A DNA stretch of 64,000 bases from Rhodococcus sp. H36-A4. Lineage in GTDB: Bacteria; Actinomycetota; Actinomycetes; Mycobacteriales; Mycobacteriaceae. How positions within the stretch are numbered: the first letter of the stretch is position 1; every line of letters starts with the position of its first letter. This document shows positions 44,448 through 54,684 of the stretch, piece after piece. Location of the stretch: contig NZ_JAPVLQ010000010.1 of NCBI RefSeq assembly GCF_027158005.1, positions 1 through 64,000 of the forward strand, written 5' to 3'. The notes under the pieces are model-generated. The model saw nothing but the letters and a program-made list of their open reading frames with translations. It was not told where the DNA came from and ran no database searches. The translations under genes were made by a program, and so were the position numbers.

Positions 44448-47400
44448 ATGTCTTCAGGTGATTCCCGCTCAATTCTTGAACGCTTCAAAGAGCACCTGGT
44501 CGACGCCAAGTCTCTTGACGTGCTTTCGGACTCGTTCTCCATCTTTGTCTTCGACGCGCTCCGGAAAGAGATGGAGGACGTACCGACACGGCTGCTTCTC
44601 CGCAGCGGGTCGCTCGACGAGTTCGCGCTCAATGGGTTGGAGGAGGAGCACGTGCTCCGCGCCCGCTTGGAGCAACAACGTATCGCCCGCGAGTTCTTGA
44701 CCTGGGCCGAAGACAAGCTTCAGGTCCGGTCACTCAAACGCCGTAGCCGGGACTCTTGGACATTGGTGGACGGGCCGGAAACTTACGCCGTCCATGGCGC
44801 AGGATTTGAAGCGGAAAGTCTCGGTCTTGTTGCGTCCTCATCGCTCCTCTTCCCTCGCGAGGTCCACGATGCCGACCAAACTTCAGAGCTGGCTGTCAAC
44901 TTCGAACGGGTCTGGAACGACCCTGCCGCCTCAAGGCCCTCGCAGGAAGACTTCCTGGATGCCGCGCGCGTACTCGCGCGCGACAATGCGCCTGAGTCTG
45001 TTTATCTGCGGATCCTGACGTCGCTGTTCTCGGATTTTGTCGATGAAGCAGGAAAGACCGCTGAGGATCGAGGCCGAACAGGCTTCTTCGACACAGCGGT
45101 GTGGTCGAAGCTGTACAAGTTTCAGCGTGATGGGGTTTTAGGTGCGATCGACAAGCTGGACCGTCACAACGGCTGCATCATTGCCGACAGCGTCGGTCTC
45201 GGCAAGACGTTCGAAGCGCTCGCAGTCATCAAGTACTACGAACTGCGCAACGACCGGGTCCTCGTTCTTGCACCGAAGAGGCTTAGGGAGAACTGGACGC
45301 TGTACCGCGCGAACAGTGCTCGCAACCCGCTTGTTGCAGATCGGCTGAACTACGACGTCCTGAACCACACAGACCTCAGCCGTGAGACCGGCACCTCAGG
45401 GGATATCGATCTGGCCCATGTCAACTGGGGCAACTACGACCTCGTCGTGATCGACGAATCCCACAACTTCCGAAACAACCCCCAGGTGAAGGACCGCACC
45501 ACCAGGTACGAGCGCCTCATGAGCGCAGTGTTCGTGGCGGGGGTAAAGACAAAGGTCCTTATGTTGAGCGCGACGCCCGTCAATACGCGCCTTGCTGACC
45601 TGAAGAACCAGGTGCTCTTCGCAACCGAGGGCGACGACAGCGCCCTGGCGGGTAGTGGGATTAAAAGCATCGATAGCACGCTCCGTAAAGCTCAAGGCCG
45701 ATTCACCATGTGGCAAAACCAGCCCGTGGAGCAGCGCACGACCGATGGGCTGCTCGGTGCGCTCGGCATGGATTACATCCGACTTCTCGACCTCATCACG
45801 ATTGCTCGGTCTCGAAAGCACATCGAAAAGTACTACGGCACCGCTGATGTTGGCCGCTTCCCCGAACGCATGGCACCAATCAATCTGTCACCTCCGATCG
45901 ACTCTACCGGTCGGCTGATGCCACTGGCCGACCTCAACGCAGCTATCCTGATGCTCAATCTCAGCGCTTACAAACCAACCTCGTACGTACTCGAGAAGGC
46001 GAAGAAGAAGTACGCCGACTTGTACGACCAGAATTTGCGCGGTGGTGGTTCACGGGTCTGGCGGCAGACCGACCGCGAGGACAACATCGTTCACCTGATG
46101 CGGATAGGACTGCTGAAGCGATTGGAATCATCCGTCCATTCGCTGTCGATGACGGTAGCGAAGATCCTCGGCAAGGTAGAGGCGGCGATCGCGCGCATCG
46201 ATGAGTTCGACGCTCGCGGCGAAGCGGGTCTTTCGATCAACAGCTTCAGTGAACTGTCGGAGGTCGATATGGACGACCAGGAGCTGGAAGACGTTGTAGG
46301 AGGGAAAGTCCGGGTGTTCCTTGCTGACGTCGACCAGGTCAGGTGGCGGCAGGACCTTGCGGAGGACCGAGACACCCTTCGTGAGGTTCTCGACGAGGTC
46401 TCGGCGGTAGATGTGAGCCGCGATGCGAAGCTCGCCGAGCTCAAAGGGCTTCTGCTTGAAAAGGCCAAGAACCCGACGAACGGCGACAACCGCAAGTCAC
46501 TGATTTTTACCGCATACTCAGACACGGCTGAGTACTTGTACGCCAATGTTGCCGAGTGGTCGGTTGCTGATCTGGGGCTTCATGTAGCCCTGATTACGGG
46601 TGGCTCGACCAGGACCACAGCGCCGCTAGCCCGAAACGGTATGCACGAGGTGCTGGCGGCCTTCGCCCCCCGTGCGAAGAATGGAGATCTCGACGGTCCC
46701 CGGATCGACGTTGTAATCGCGACCGACACCATCTCAGAGGGGCAGAACCTTCAAGATTGCGACACAGTCGTCAACTACGACATCCATTGGAACCCGGTTC
46801 GAATAGTGCAACGGTTCGGACGTGTCGATCGACTGGGAACGACGAACGCCACTGTTCATCTGGTGAATTTCTGGCCGAACATCGACCTTGAGTCGTACAT
46901 CAACCTGGAGAAGCGAGTCTCCAGCCGTATGTCATTGCTCGACGTGTCCGCGACTGGGGAGGAGAACGTGCTGGACTCGGGTGACACCGGCGCGATGAAC
47001 GATCTCGATTACCGACGCCGGCAGCTCGAGCAGATGCGCGTCGCCGCACCCACTATGGAAGATCTCGCGGGCGGGTTGAGCATCACCGACCTCACCCTGT
47101 CCGACTTCCGCATGGACGCTGCCGCAAGGCCCGCAACCGAGTTGGCGGAGGTCGAGCGCTGGCCGCTTGCCCTGTTCGCAGTCAGCCGGTTCGACAGCGC
47201 ATTGGCCAACGACGGACTCGCGCCTGGCGCGATCTTCCTTCTCAGGGCCCGCGAGGAGTCATCTGGCGTGCCTGCGGACTACCCGCTCGCGCCCAACTTG
47301 CTCGCCTATATCACCGACGACGGAGTCATTGCACATTCCATCGAACAGCCGAAGCTCGCACTTGATGTCCTGCGCCGCCACTCGCTCGCCCAAACCGATC

Positions 47401-47627
47401 CGGATGCTGACGCGCTTGCCGACTTCAACACGGCGACTCGTGAAGGCCTGGACTTGAGTCATTACCGCGAGCTGCTCGACGTTGCCGTGCGAGCGGTCAA
47501 CGGTAAGGCCAAGGAAAGTGCCGTTACGTCCCTGTTCTCCGCCGGCGCATCGACATACGGCGATGAGGCACAGACAAGTGGATTGGCCACGGTCGATCTT
47601 GTCGCGTGGATGGCACTCGTACCATGA
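44448..47627 (+). CDS. SNF2-like helicase of the extended type III locus
   Basis: The ATG at 44448 is well spaced from GGAGGGG; the TTG at 44439 is too close. The 1059-aa product has Walker A DSVGLGKT (247-254), DESH (336-339), LMLSATPVNT (motif III), EGQNLQDCDTVVNYD (motif V) and QRFGRVDRLG (motif VI, from 788). This arrangement is like the RapA/HepA branch of SNF2 ATPases. The next gene overlaps its stop (ATGA). It sits upstream of a Mod/Res pair that already contains its own translocase, so it is an extra motor. Confidence 0.85.
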   Translation: MSSGDSRSILERFKEHLVDAKSLDVLSDSFSIFVFDALRKEMEDVPTRLLLRSGSLDEFALNGLEEEHVLRARLEQQRIAREFLTWAEDKLQVRSLKRRSRDSWTLVDGPETYAVHGAGFEAESLGLVASSSLLFPREVHDADQTSELAVNFERVWNDPAASRPSQEDFLDAARVLARDNAPESVYLRILTSLFSDFVDEAGKTAEDRGRTGFFDTAVWSKLYKFQRDGVLGAIDKLDRHNGCIIADSVGLGKTFEALAVIKYYELRNDRVLVLAPKRLRENWTLYRANSARNPLVADRLNYDVLNHTDLSRETGTSGDIDLAHVNWGNYDLVVIDESHNFRNNPQVKDRTTRYERLMSAVFVAGVKTKVLMLSATPVNTRLADLKNQVLFATEGDDSALAGSGIKSIDSTLRKAQGRFTMWQNQPVEQRTTDGLLGALGMDYIRLLDLITIARSRKHIEKYYGTADVGRFPERMAPINLSPPIDSTGRLMPLADLNAAILMLNLSAYKPTSYVLEKAKKKYADLYDQNLRGGGSRVWRQTDREDNIVHLMRIGLLKRLESSVHSLSMTVAKILGKVEAAIARIDEFDARGEAGLSINSFSELSEVDMDDQELEDVVGGKVRVFLADVDQVRWRQDLAEDRDTLREVLDEVSAVDVSRDAKLAELKGLLLEKAKNPTNGDNRKSLIFTAYSDTAEYLYANVAEWSVADLGLHVALITGGSTRTTAPLARNGMHEVLAAFAPRAKNGDLDGPRIDVVIATDTISEGQNLQDCDTVVNYDIHWNPVRIVQRFGRVDRLGTTNATVHLVNFWPNIDLESYINLEKRVSSRMSLLDVSATGEENVLDSGDTGAMNDLDYRRRQLEQMRVAAPTMEDLAGGLSITDLTLSDFRMDAAARPATELAEVERWPLALFAVSRFDSALANDGLAPGAIFLLRAREESSGVPADYPLAPNLLAYITDDGVIAHSIEQPKLALDVLRRHSLAQTDPDADALADFNTATREGLDLSHYRELLDVAVRAVNGKAKESAVTSLFSAGASTYGDEAQTSGLATVDLVAWMALVP

Positions 47628-48385
47628 ACGCCGGCGAAGTAACCGCTTTCGCGCCGCAGATCGTCCTGGGCCTCTCGCCGTCGGTGCACCAGCCAGGACG
47701 AGTCCCCAAGAAGATGTTGGTGGAGCAGGCTGCCTCGCAGCCAGTCGATGCAGCGTTGATTACCCGAGCCGTCGCCCGTGCGACGGTCCAGGCAGTTTTG
47801 CGCGCTGACAACTTGAAAATTCCTGCGTATGTTGACGAGCAACGACGCATCGACGACATTGCTGTGTTTCATGTGGAGCTCTCAGACTCAGCCTCATCGG
47901 CAGACACGACCAGGCTTTTAGAGCTGCTCCACCGCAGCATGCCCCGCCCATTGATTCTCTTCCTCAGTTCGCCTCGCGACGGCGAATCGGTCTCGCTCGC
48001 ACTGACACACACTAATCTCGGCGATCCCGAACGCGCTACGTCGGTGATCGACCAGAGTGTCGTCGTTCCGCTGACGAGCATCGCGCCGGGCGGGTTGAGA
48101 ATCGACAACCTGAATCGCACTGATCTGTGGTCCCTTTATCGCGATCTGGTCCGCGTCGCTGCTGCCAATGGCCACCCCGCATCCCCGTCACTCAGCACCG
48201 ACGAGGCGCTCGATTTGCGCGGGCGACTCACTGTCCTCAACGCTGAGTTGACGGTCGTTGCCCGCGACGCCAAGAAAGAGAAGAGCCACGCCGGTCGGAT
48301 CCGGCTCAACACCGAGGCAAGAGAGCTGAGGCAGAAAATTGAAACTGTCGCAGGCTCTCTTTATAGTCCGGCTTCGCCCCAATGA
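47624..48385 (+). CDS. DUF4391-type protein
   Basis: The ATG at 47624 overlaps the helicase stop, giving 253 aa. Recognisable features are the basic KKMLVEQ segment near the N-terminus, the central beta-rich core (DIAVFHVELSD, PRPLILFLSSP, SVSLALTHTN) and a C-terminal coiled coil (LNAELTVVARDAKKEKS...ARELRQKIETV). This matches what I recall of DUF4391 proteins, which occur beside helicases and type III methyltransferases. No enzyme motif is visible. A bridging role between helicase and Mod/Res is inferred. Confidence 0.65.
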   Translation: MNAGEVTAFAPQIVLGLSPSVHQPGRVPKKMLVEQAASQPVDAALITRAVARATVQAVLRADNLKIPAYVDEQRRIDDIAVFHVELSDSASSADTTRLLELLHRSMPRPLILFLSSPRDGESVSLALTHTNLGDPERATSVIDQSVVVPLTSIAPGGLRIDNLNRTDLWSLYRDLVRVAAANGHPASPSLSTDEALDLRGRLTVLNAELTVVARDAKKEKSHAGRIRLNTEARELRQKIETVAGSLYSPASPQ

Positions 48386-48423
48386 TCACTGCCCTGACCG
48401 ACAATCATTAGAAAGCAGATCCT

Positions 48424-50409
48424 GTGACTGACGACTTTGCCCCGCTCAACGAACTCGACGGACCGGGCGAGGCAAATCGTAACGTCGCCGAGCTGGCACG
48501 GTTGTTCCCCGATGCTGTCGTTGATGGAACAGTCGACCTGGAAGTGCTGCGAGACCTACTAGGCGAGGATGCAGCCTCAACGGCCACCGAGGGTTTCGGT
48601 CTGCGCTGGCCCGGTATGGCCGCAGCCCGTCGGTTGTCGACGCTTCCGGCGACCATGACTCTGCTTCCCAAGCCTGACGAGTCGGTCGACTGGGAGGGCA
48701 CGCGGAACATCGTTATCGAGGGGGACAACCTCGAAGTGCTACGGCTTCTTCGTCGCGCGTACACGAACTCGGTCGACGTGATCTACATTGATCCGCCGTA
48801 TAACACTGGGAACGATTTTGTGTATGACGACAAGCGTGTCGCTACCCATGCCGAGCACGAGGCTGAGGTGGGGCTGCGCGACGAAGATGGTGCGCTGCAG
48901 GCTGGTAGCGGCTCAGACCGCGCCGAGGAACGAAAGACCGGGGCTTCGCTTCATTCGAAGTGGCTTTCAATGATGTATCCGCGTCTTTTGGTCGCACACC
49001 ACCTGCTCAAAGAGACCGGCGTCATCATTGTCGCCATCGACGACACTGAGCACGCACGGTTAAAGTTGCTCGTCGACCGGATTTTTGGCGCAGAAAACTT
49101 CGTTGCCAATCTCATCTGGCAAGGCGGTCGGAAGAATGACTCTCGCTACGTATCGGTCGGCCACGACTATATGCTCGTGTACGCAAAGAATGAAGCCACG
49201 ATGCGACGTCAAGAAGTTCGCTGGCGTGAGCCTCGGGCCGCGGACGAGACCACCCGCGAGGCAGCTCAGAGGGCGTGGGATGACTCAGGGCAGGATCCAG
49301 CGCGCGCGACAGTCTCGATGAAGAAGTGGATCGCGTCCTTGCCGGAAGGACATCCGGCGAAGGACAACAACCGTTTTTATGAGTTTGAGCCTGACGGAAG
49401 GGTCTATCGAAAGCGGGATGTCTCGTGGCCAGGGGGCGGCGGACCGCGTTACGACGTACCGCATCCAGTGACGAAGCTGCCAGTGAAGGTACCCAGTAGA
49501 GGATGGATCTATTCGAAGCAGGAACGCATGCAGCACGACATCGATGCTGGACTTATTGTTTGGGGTAAGGACCACACTGAGTTTATTAACCGTAAAACTT
49601 TTCTTGACTCCGACGAGGGCGTCGTTCCCACGTCAGTCTTTGAGCGTAAGCGAACGAGTGCGTCGAAGAGTCTCGCGAACCTGCTCGACAGTGACGTCTT
49701 CCCGTACCCGAAAGACGTCGATGTGCTCGCTCGGTGGATCAATCTTGCCACGCGGGCCACCCCCGACTCTCTTGTCCTCGATTTTTTTGCTGGCTCAGGT
49801 ACAACGGGCAACGCGTTGATGAACCTGAATTCTTCGGACGATGGTTCTAGGCGGTACATCCTTGTTCAACTCGATGAGGCCGTCGAACATTCAGATTACG
49901 TAACGATCGCGGACATCACGCGAGAGCGTCTCCGTCGCGCTGGCAAGCAGACCATTGGGCGTCGCGATCCGGATCAGCCAGTAATCGATACTGGGTTCCG
50001 GTCGTATCGTCTTGCGGAGAGCAACGTTAAGCCGTGGGACGGCACGGGTGAACTCGACCTCATTGGGGACGTGGATAACCTCGCCGCTGGGCGAACGAGC
50101 GAAGACCTGCTTGTAGAGGTAATGCTGCGACTGGGGATTGACCTTGTCACGCCCGTATCGGCCCGCGAAGTGGCGAACAACACGCTCTACAGCCTGGCGG
50201 GGACTCTGTACGCCTTCTTCGGGATGGATGTGACAATTGACATGGCAGACGAGATCGCCAAGGCGATCGTTGATTGGAGGGACGAAGAGCCAGTTGATTC
50301 TGACATTACGGTTGTGGTTCGAGACACTGGATTCAGGGACTCCTCCGCTAAGCTAAATCTTGCGGCTGCGCTCCAGCAAGCGGGCATCAAGACGATGCGG
50401 AGCATCTGA
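48424..50409 (+). CDS. Type III restriction-modification methyltransferase (Mod)
   Basis: A GTG start at 48424 gives 661 aa. Motif IV DPPYNTGNDF is at 123-132 and motif I DFFAGSGTTGN at about 453-463: the IV-before-I order of beta-class N6-adenine methyltransferases, which includes type III Mod subunits. The region between (~200-420) would be the target-recognition domain. Mod sets the recognition sequence for both methylation and cleavage. The Res gene begins 1 bp after its stop. Confidence 0.9.
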   Translation: MTDDFAPLNELDGPGEANRNVAELARLFPDAVVDGTVDLEVLRDLLGEDAASTATEGFGLRWPGMAAARRLSTLPATMTLLPKPDESVDWEGTRNIVIEGDNLEVLRLLRRAYTNSVDVIYIDPPYNTGNDFVYDDKRVATHAEHEAEVGLRDEDGALQAGSGSDRAEERKTGASLHSKWLSMMYPRLLVAHHLLKETGVIIVAIDDTEHARLKLLVDRIFGAENFVANLIWQGGRKNDSRYVSVGHDYMLVYAKNEATMRRQEVRWREPRAADETTREAAQRAWDDSGQDPARATVSMKKWIASLPEGHPAKDNNRFYEFEPDGRVYRKRDVSWPGGGGPRYDVPHPVTKLPVKVPSRGWIYSKQERMQHDIDAGLIVWGKDHTEFINRKTFLDSDEGVVPTSVFERKRTSASKSLANLLDSDVFPYPKDVDVLARWINLATRATPDSLVLDFFAGSGTTGNALMNLNSSDDGSRRYILVQLDEAVEHSDYVTIADITRERLRRAGKQTIGRRDPDQPVIDTGFRSYRLAESNVKPWDGTGELDLIGDVDNLAAGRTSEDLLVEVMLRLGIDLVTPVSAREVANNTLYSLAGTLYAFFGMDVTIDMADEIAKAIVDWRDEEPVDSDITVVVRDTGFRDSSAKLNLAAALQQAGIKTMRSI

Positions 50410-50410
50410 C

Positions 50411-53400
50411 GTGAAGTTCACCTTCGAGGCGGACCTCGACTACCAGCGCGATGCGATCGATGCCCTCACAGGACTCTTCAAGGGGCAGGAGTCGCTGACG
50501 TCGTACTTCACGGTTCAAGCCCATGCCGCTCTAAGCGAGGGGCTCTACGAGGCGTCGGGCGACGAGCTGGGGATTTCGACCCAGGGATACGGCAACCGAC
50601 TCCGCCTGGTGCCAGAGACCGTCCTACAAAATCTACGTGCGGCGCAGGATCGTATCGGTCTAGCTCCTGAGCCCAAGCTCGACTCGATGAACTTCACCGT
50701 CGAGATGGAGACCGGAACGGGAAAGACCTACGTCTACCTTCGCTCAATCTATGAGCTGAACTCTCTGTACGGCTTTACGAAGTTCGTCATCGTCGTACCA
50801 TCCGTCGCGATTAACGAGGGTGTCGCGACGTCGATAGAAATGCTTCGAGAGCACTTCGGTGCCCTGTACGGGAACCCGCCGATGCTGTGGTTCAAGTATT
50901 CCGGCGACAACGTCTCCCGTCTACGGTCGTTCGCGACGTCGTCGGGGATCGAGGTCATGATCATCACGGTCGCGGCGATGAACAAAGCGACCACCAAGAT
51001 CAACAAGCCGTCGGAGGTTCTCGATTTCGAGGTGCCGATGGACCTCGTGCGCGCAACGAATCCCATCGTCATCGTCGATGAGCCGCAGAGCGTGTACGGC
51101 GACGACGGCAATCCGCGAAAGAAGAAGGGCGCTGGTCGGCTTGCCGTGGAAGGTATGAACCCGGCTGCGACGATCCGATACTCGGCCACGCACCCGAAGT
51201 TCGACAAGGGCAACCTGATCTACCGCCTCGACGCAATCAGCGCTTACGAGAAGCAGCTGGTGAAGCAGATCGAGGTCGACGACCTCGTCACCGAAGGCAG
51301 CGGCGCCGCGAAGTATGTGCGCCTGCTGAGCACCAAGCGCACCGGCACGAAGTTCAGAGCACGTGTGGAGCTTGACGCTGAGACCGCGACGGGCACCAAG
51401 CGGAAGGCGTTCACCGTCAGCGTCGGGGATAACTTGGGTGATTACACGGGTCGCGACCTCTACCGTGAACTGGAGGTCAACAGCATCAGCGTGGTTCCAG
51501 GAGAGGAGCACGTTCGGTTCACCGACTACAGTGAAGTGAAAATTGGCGAAGCGATCGGCGCCGAGATAGGCCTGGGCGAACGCGCCCGACAGATGATCGC
51601 GCAGACCATCCGACAGCATCTGCGCAAAGAAGATGAGTTCGCGCTCCACGGCCTCGAGATCAAAGTCCTCAGTCTGTTATTCGTCGACACGGTGGCGAAA
51701 TACCGCGTCTACGACGAGAACGGCGAAGCCCAGCCAGGAGAGTATGCATCGATCTTTGAGGAGGAGTACGCCAAGATCGCGTCCGAACCGGAGTTCAACA
51801 AGCTCCTGGGTAACAGGCCCGCCGACGCCGTCGCGGCCGAAGCCCACCAGGGCTACTTCTCGGTCGACCGGGGTCGCGGAAGCGTTGAGCGCCTCGTCGA
51901 CACCAAAGAGACGACCGATAAGGGCCGCCAGCAAGCGGGGCTTGCCTATGAGCAGATCATGACGGACAAAATCGGTCTGACGACGCCGGGCAGCCCGATC
52001 CGATTCATCTTCAGCCACTCCGCGCTTCAGGAAGGGTGGGACAACCCCAATGTCTTCCAGATCTGCGTGCTGCGAAACATGGGCTCCGAGCGTTGGCGGC
52101 GGCAGAGCATCGGGCGAGGTCTGCGGCTGTGCGTCGACGGCGACGGCAACCGGGTTCGCGGTTTCGACGTCAACCGCCTGACTGTCATAGCAAATGAGTC
52201 GTACGAAGAGTTTGCCGAACAACTGCAGCGTGAGCTGGCTGAGGACCTCGGTATAGAGTTCGGCGTCGTCACGATCGACGGTTTTGCCCGGCTCACGTAC
52301 AAGCCGTTCGGCGCTTCTGAGTCCAAGCCCATCGGGAACGAGACTGGCCGCGAGCTCTTCGCTGCCCTCTTGGAGGCCGGATACATCGACTCGCGCGGGA
52401 AAGTTCAGGACAGGCTCCGCGAAGCCATTCAACAAGACACCGAGGAACTGCGTCAGCTGGTCGAGGGTGCCATTGCGGACGAGCGTGGTCGGGCCGAAAT
52501 TCGTCGGCTGATCAAGAGGATCGCCAAGCCCATCGACGTCAAGAAGGCCGGTTCAAGAATCTCCGTGCCAGTGGTACAGGAGCGACTGGATAGCCCCGAG
52601 TTCCGCGCTCTCTGGAATCGGATCCAACACCGCACCGAGTTCCGAGTCGTAGTCGACGAGGCCGCCCTGCGCGACGAGATTGTGAAGGCTTTGCGCGAGA
52701 TGGCGCCAGTGCCGAAGCGGAAGGGGGAGTGGCTAACTCACGTTGTCGATCGCATCGACCAGAGTGGGTTGAGTGCAGAGACCAGCAACGTGCGTCGCGC
52801 CGATGTCAACTACGAGGACAGTCAGAATCTTCCCGACATCCTCTCTGTGCTAGCTGATCGCACTCAGCTCACCCGGGCAACCATTGCTCACGTGCTGACG
52901 GATTCGGGAACCCTTCCCCAGTTCAGGCTGAACCCGCAGGTCTACGTGGATCAGGTAACAGCGGTGCTGAACTCGACCAAGTCCCGGTTCCTGATCAGCG
53001 GTCTCAGATACGAGCTCGTGGATGAGAGCCGACCGGACCGTGAGCAGCGCTATCCATTATCGTTGCTCGCAGAAGCCGATCTCTCCGGCTACACCGGAAG
53101 CGGTGGAAATGTTGTCGCTGATGCCACCAACGAGCCCATCTCCTTCGGCGCGAAGTCACCATACAAATTCTTGGTGGTCGACTCCGGCGTGGAGCGGGAG
53201 TTCGCTCTGCGGCTTCAGCAGCGCGAGGACGTCAAGATCTTCGTCAAGCTGCCCGACGCATTCGTCATTCCCACGCCGCTCGGCGACTACAACCCGGACT
53301 GGGCGGTGATGGCGGAGCGCCCTAACGGGAGCCAGTACATCGTCTTCGAAACCAAGAGCACAACAGACCTTGAGCTCCTCCGCCCAGTGGAGCGCGGCAA

Positions 53401-53545
53401 GATTCTTGCAGCCATTCGTCATTTCGATCGGGTAAGAGCCGATGTGGGTTTCGCCGATCTGAAGTTCGCCGTGGTAAATACGATGGAGGCCGCAGACGCT
53501 GTTTTCGATGATGTCTCCACCAAGGACTCCGCGCACGGTCAGTAA
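50411..53545 (+). CDS. Type III restriction endonuclease subunit (Res)
   Basis: The GTG at 50411 gives MKFTFEADLDYQRDAID, the usual Res opening; 1044 aa. Walker A ETGTGKT (100-106), DEPQ box (223-226), EGWDNPNVFQ (motif V) and RQSIGRGLRL (motif VI, ~563-572) form the SF2 motor. Near the C-terminus NPDWAV (about 961) and VFETKST (about 978) make the PD-(D/E)XK nuclease site. Res needs the Mod subunit to recognise DNA. All motifs are intact, so the enzyme looks active. Confidence 0.92.
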   Translation: MKFTFEADLDYQRDAIDALTGLFKGQESLTSYFTVQAHAALSEGLYEASGDELGISTQGYGNRLRLVPETVLQNLRAAQDRIGLAPEPKLDSMNFTVEMETGTGKTYVYLRSIYELNSLYGFTKFVIVVPSVAINEGVATSIEMLREHFGALYGNPPMLWFKYSGDNVSRLRSFATSSGIEVMIITVAAMNKATTKINKPSEVLDFEVPMDLVRATNPIVIVDEPQSVYGDDGNPRKKKGAGRLAVEGMNPAATIRYSATHPKFDKGNLIYRLDAISAYEKQLVKQIEVDDLVTEGSGAAKYVRLLSTKRTGTKFRARVELDAETATGTKRKAFTVSVGDNLGDYTGRDLYRELEVNSISVVPGEEHVRFTDYSEVKIGEAIGAEIGLGERARQMIAQTIRQHLRKEDEFALHGLEIKVLSLLFVDTVAKYRVYDENGEAQPGEYASIFEEEYAKIASEPEFNKLLGNRPADAVAAEAHQGYFSVDRGRGSVERLVDTKETTDKGRQQAGLAYEQIMTDKIGLTTPGSPIRFIFSHSALQEGWDNPNVFQICVLRNMGSERWRRQSIGRGLRLCVDGDGNRVRGFDVNRLTVIANESYEEFAEQLQRELAEDLGIEFGVVTIDGFARLTYKPFGASESKPIGNETGRELFAALLEAGYIDSRGKVQDRLREAIQQDTEELRQLVEGAIADERGRAEIRRLIKRIAKPIDVKKAGSRISVPVVQERLDSPEFRALWNRIQHRTEFRVVVDEAALRDEIVKALREMAPVPKRKGEWLTHVVDRIDQSGLSAETSNVRRADVNYEDSQNLPDILSVLADRTQLTRATIAHVLTDSGTLPQFRLNPQVYVDQVTAVLNSTKSRFLISGLRYELVDESRPDREQRYPLSLLAEADLSGYTGSGGNVVADATNEPISFGAKSPYKFLVVDSGVEREFALRLQQREDVKIFVKLPDAFVIPTPLGDYNPDWAVMAERPNGSQYIVFETKSTTDLELLRPVERGKILAAIRHFDRVRADVGFADLKFAVVNTMEAADAVFDDVSTKDSAHGQ

Positions 53546-53589
53546 GCCGCTGGCGATCCGTCTGAGGGGCCTCCGGGGGCCTATGCCTA

Positions 53590-53617
53590 CGCGCTATGCC
53601 CAGAATGGCATAGCGCG
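53590..53617 (+). terminator. Strong hairpin after the type III operon
   Basis: CGCGCTATGCC (53590-53600), a six-base loop CAGAAT, then GGCATAGCGCG (53607-53617): an 11-bp perfect stem 45 bp past the Res stop. No T-tract follows (CGTGGTTG), so termination would be of the T-poor type common in high-GC actinobacteria. Confidence 0.6.
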
Positions 53618-53826
53618 CGTGGTTGACGAGCTCCGCGGGGACTGAATTGAAAACGGTCCTGAGTTGATACTAAATGCCAACCACGAATATGTGAGCGGTC
53701 AAACACGTGAAGGTGGTCGGTCGCTCTCGGTTCATGGAACCCTCATCGAAGTTCGGTTTGATCATGTCGCGATACTGCGTCGGCGCTTGCGCTATTTGGC
53801 ATCGGACCTTGGGATGGGAGTGACCC

Positions 53827-54576
53827 GTGAAGGACATTTCGTCCGTGTTGTCGGGCATCGAGCGTGCCGTCAGCAGTTCAATCGATGGCGGTCCCGACCC
53901 CGCCGACTTAACCGCACGGTGGTTTGGCGAACAAATCGTGGCGTCGCGGATTGATCTGGCCGAGATGGCGAAGTGGCGCTCTTCCACCGTTATCGATGAC
54001 AACGCGCAAGCGCCAATGTTCGACGAGCCCATGTTCTCGTGGCTTCATCGCGGCGTGCCAGGTGCATTCGATTCTCCCATCGGGCATGCGGGGCTAATAC
54101 ACGTTTACGGCTACTTGCTGTCCGCGGTCGCAACTCCGTACGGCCTCAAGCGGCAGAGGTGGTTGACCAATGATTTGGCGAAAGCGTTCCGGCTCGAGTC
54201 GTCGTTCTTCTTTCCGACTGCTTCGACGGTGCCACTGATGGAACGTGTTGCGTCAGTTGCGTTACCGACATTGACCGATCCGGCAGCAGACAGTCGGACG
54301 ATTCTGGCTTTCGACGAAGTTATCGATCGTCGACGGCGAATGCGCACTGTGTGCATACGCGACCCCATGACCAATTCGACTGCGCTACTGTATGGCTCGT
54401 TTTCGGGTGACGACATCCAGATCGTGACAGCCTTTCCGATTGGACCTTTGACGGCGCGGGCAGCGCAGGATCGTCTTGCAGAGCCCGCGCGGTATCGGTA
54501 CAACTACGCTCCGGCCGACGCACAGCCTGGTAGCCAGTTCGAAGGAACGATTCAACTGTTGACGTCCGCCTTGTGA
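53827..54576 (+). CDS. Unknown 249-aa protein
   Basis: A GTG start at 53827 follows GGGATGGGAG. The product is not recognised. It has an N-terminal helical segment, a central GLIHVYGYLLSAVATPYGLKRQRWL region and a C-terminal beta-rich half (LLYGSFSGDDIQIVTAFPIG). No signal peptide or membrane segment. It stands alone between the type III locus and a broken HNH gene. The compact beta-rich C-terminal half could be a small enzyme or an immunity-type fold, but nothing decides it. Confidence 0.6.
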   Translation: MKDISSVLSGIERAVSSSIDGGPDPADLTARWFGEQIVASRIDLAEMAKWRSSTVIDDNAQAPMFDEPMFSWLHRGVPGAFDSPIGHAGLIHVYGYLLSAVATPYGLKRQRWLTNDLAKAFRLESSFFFPTASTVPLMERVASVALPTLTDPAADSRTILAFDEVIDRRRRMRTVCIRDPMTNSTALLYGSFSGDDIQIVTAFPIGPLTARAAQDRLAEPARYRYNYAPADAQPGSQFEGTIQLLTSAL

Positions 54577-54684
54577 GAATTGTGGCGTAACTAGCAGTTC
54601 GCTCGCATGGTCGTCGGCGCATCGAGTGCCGGTAGCGGTCGAGAATGGACATAGTCGAATGAAGTGCCGCGCACGACTTCAGAA

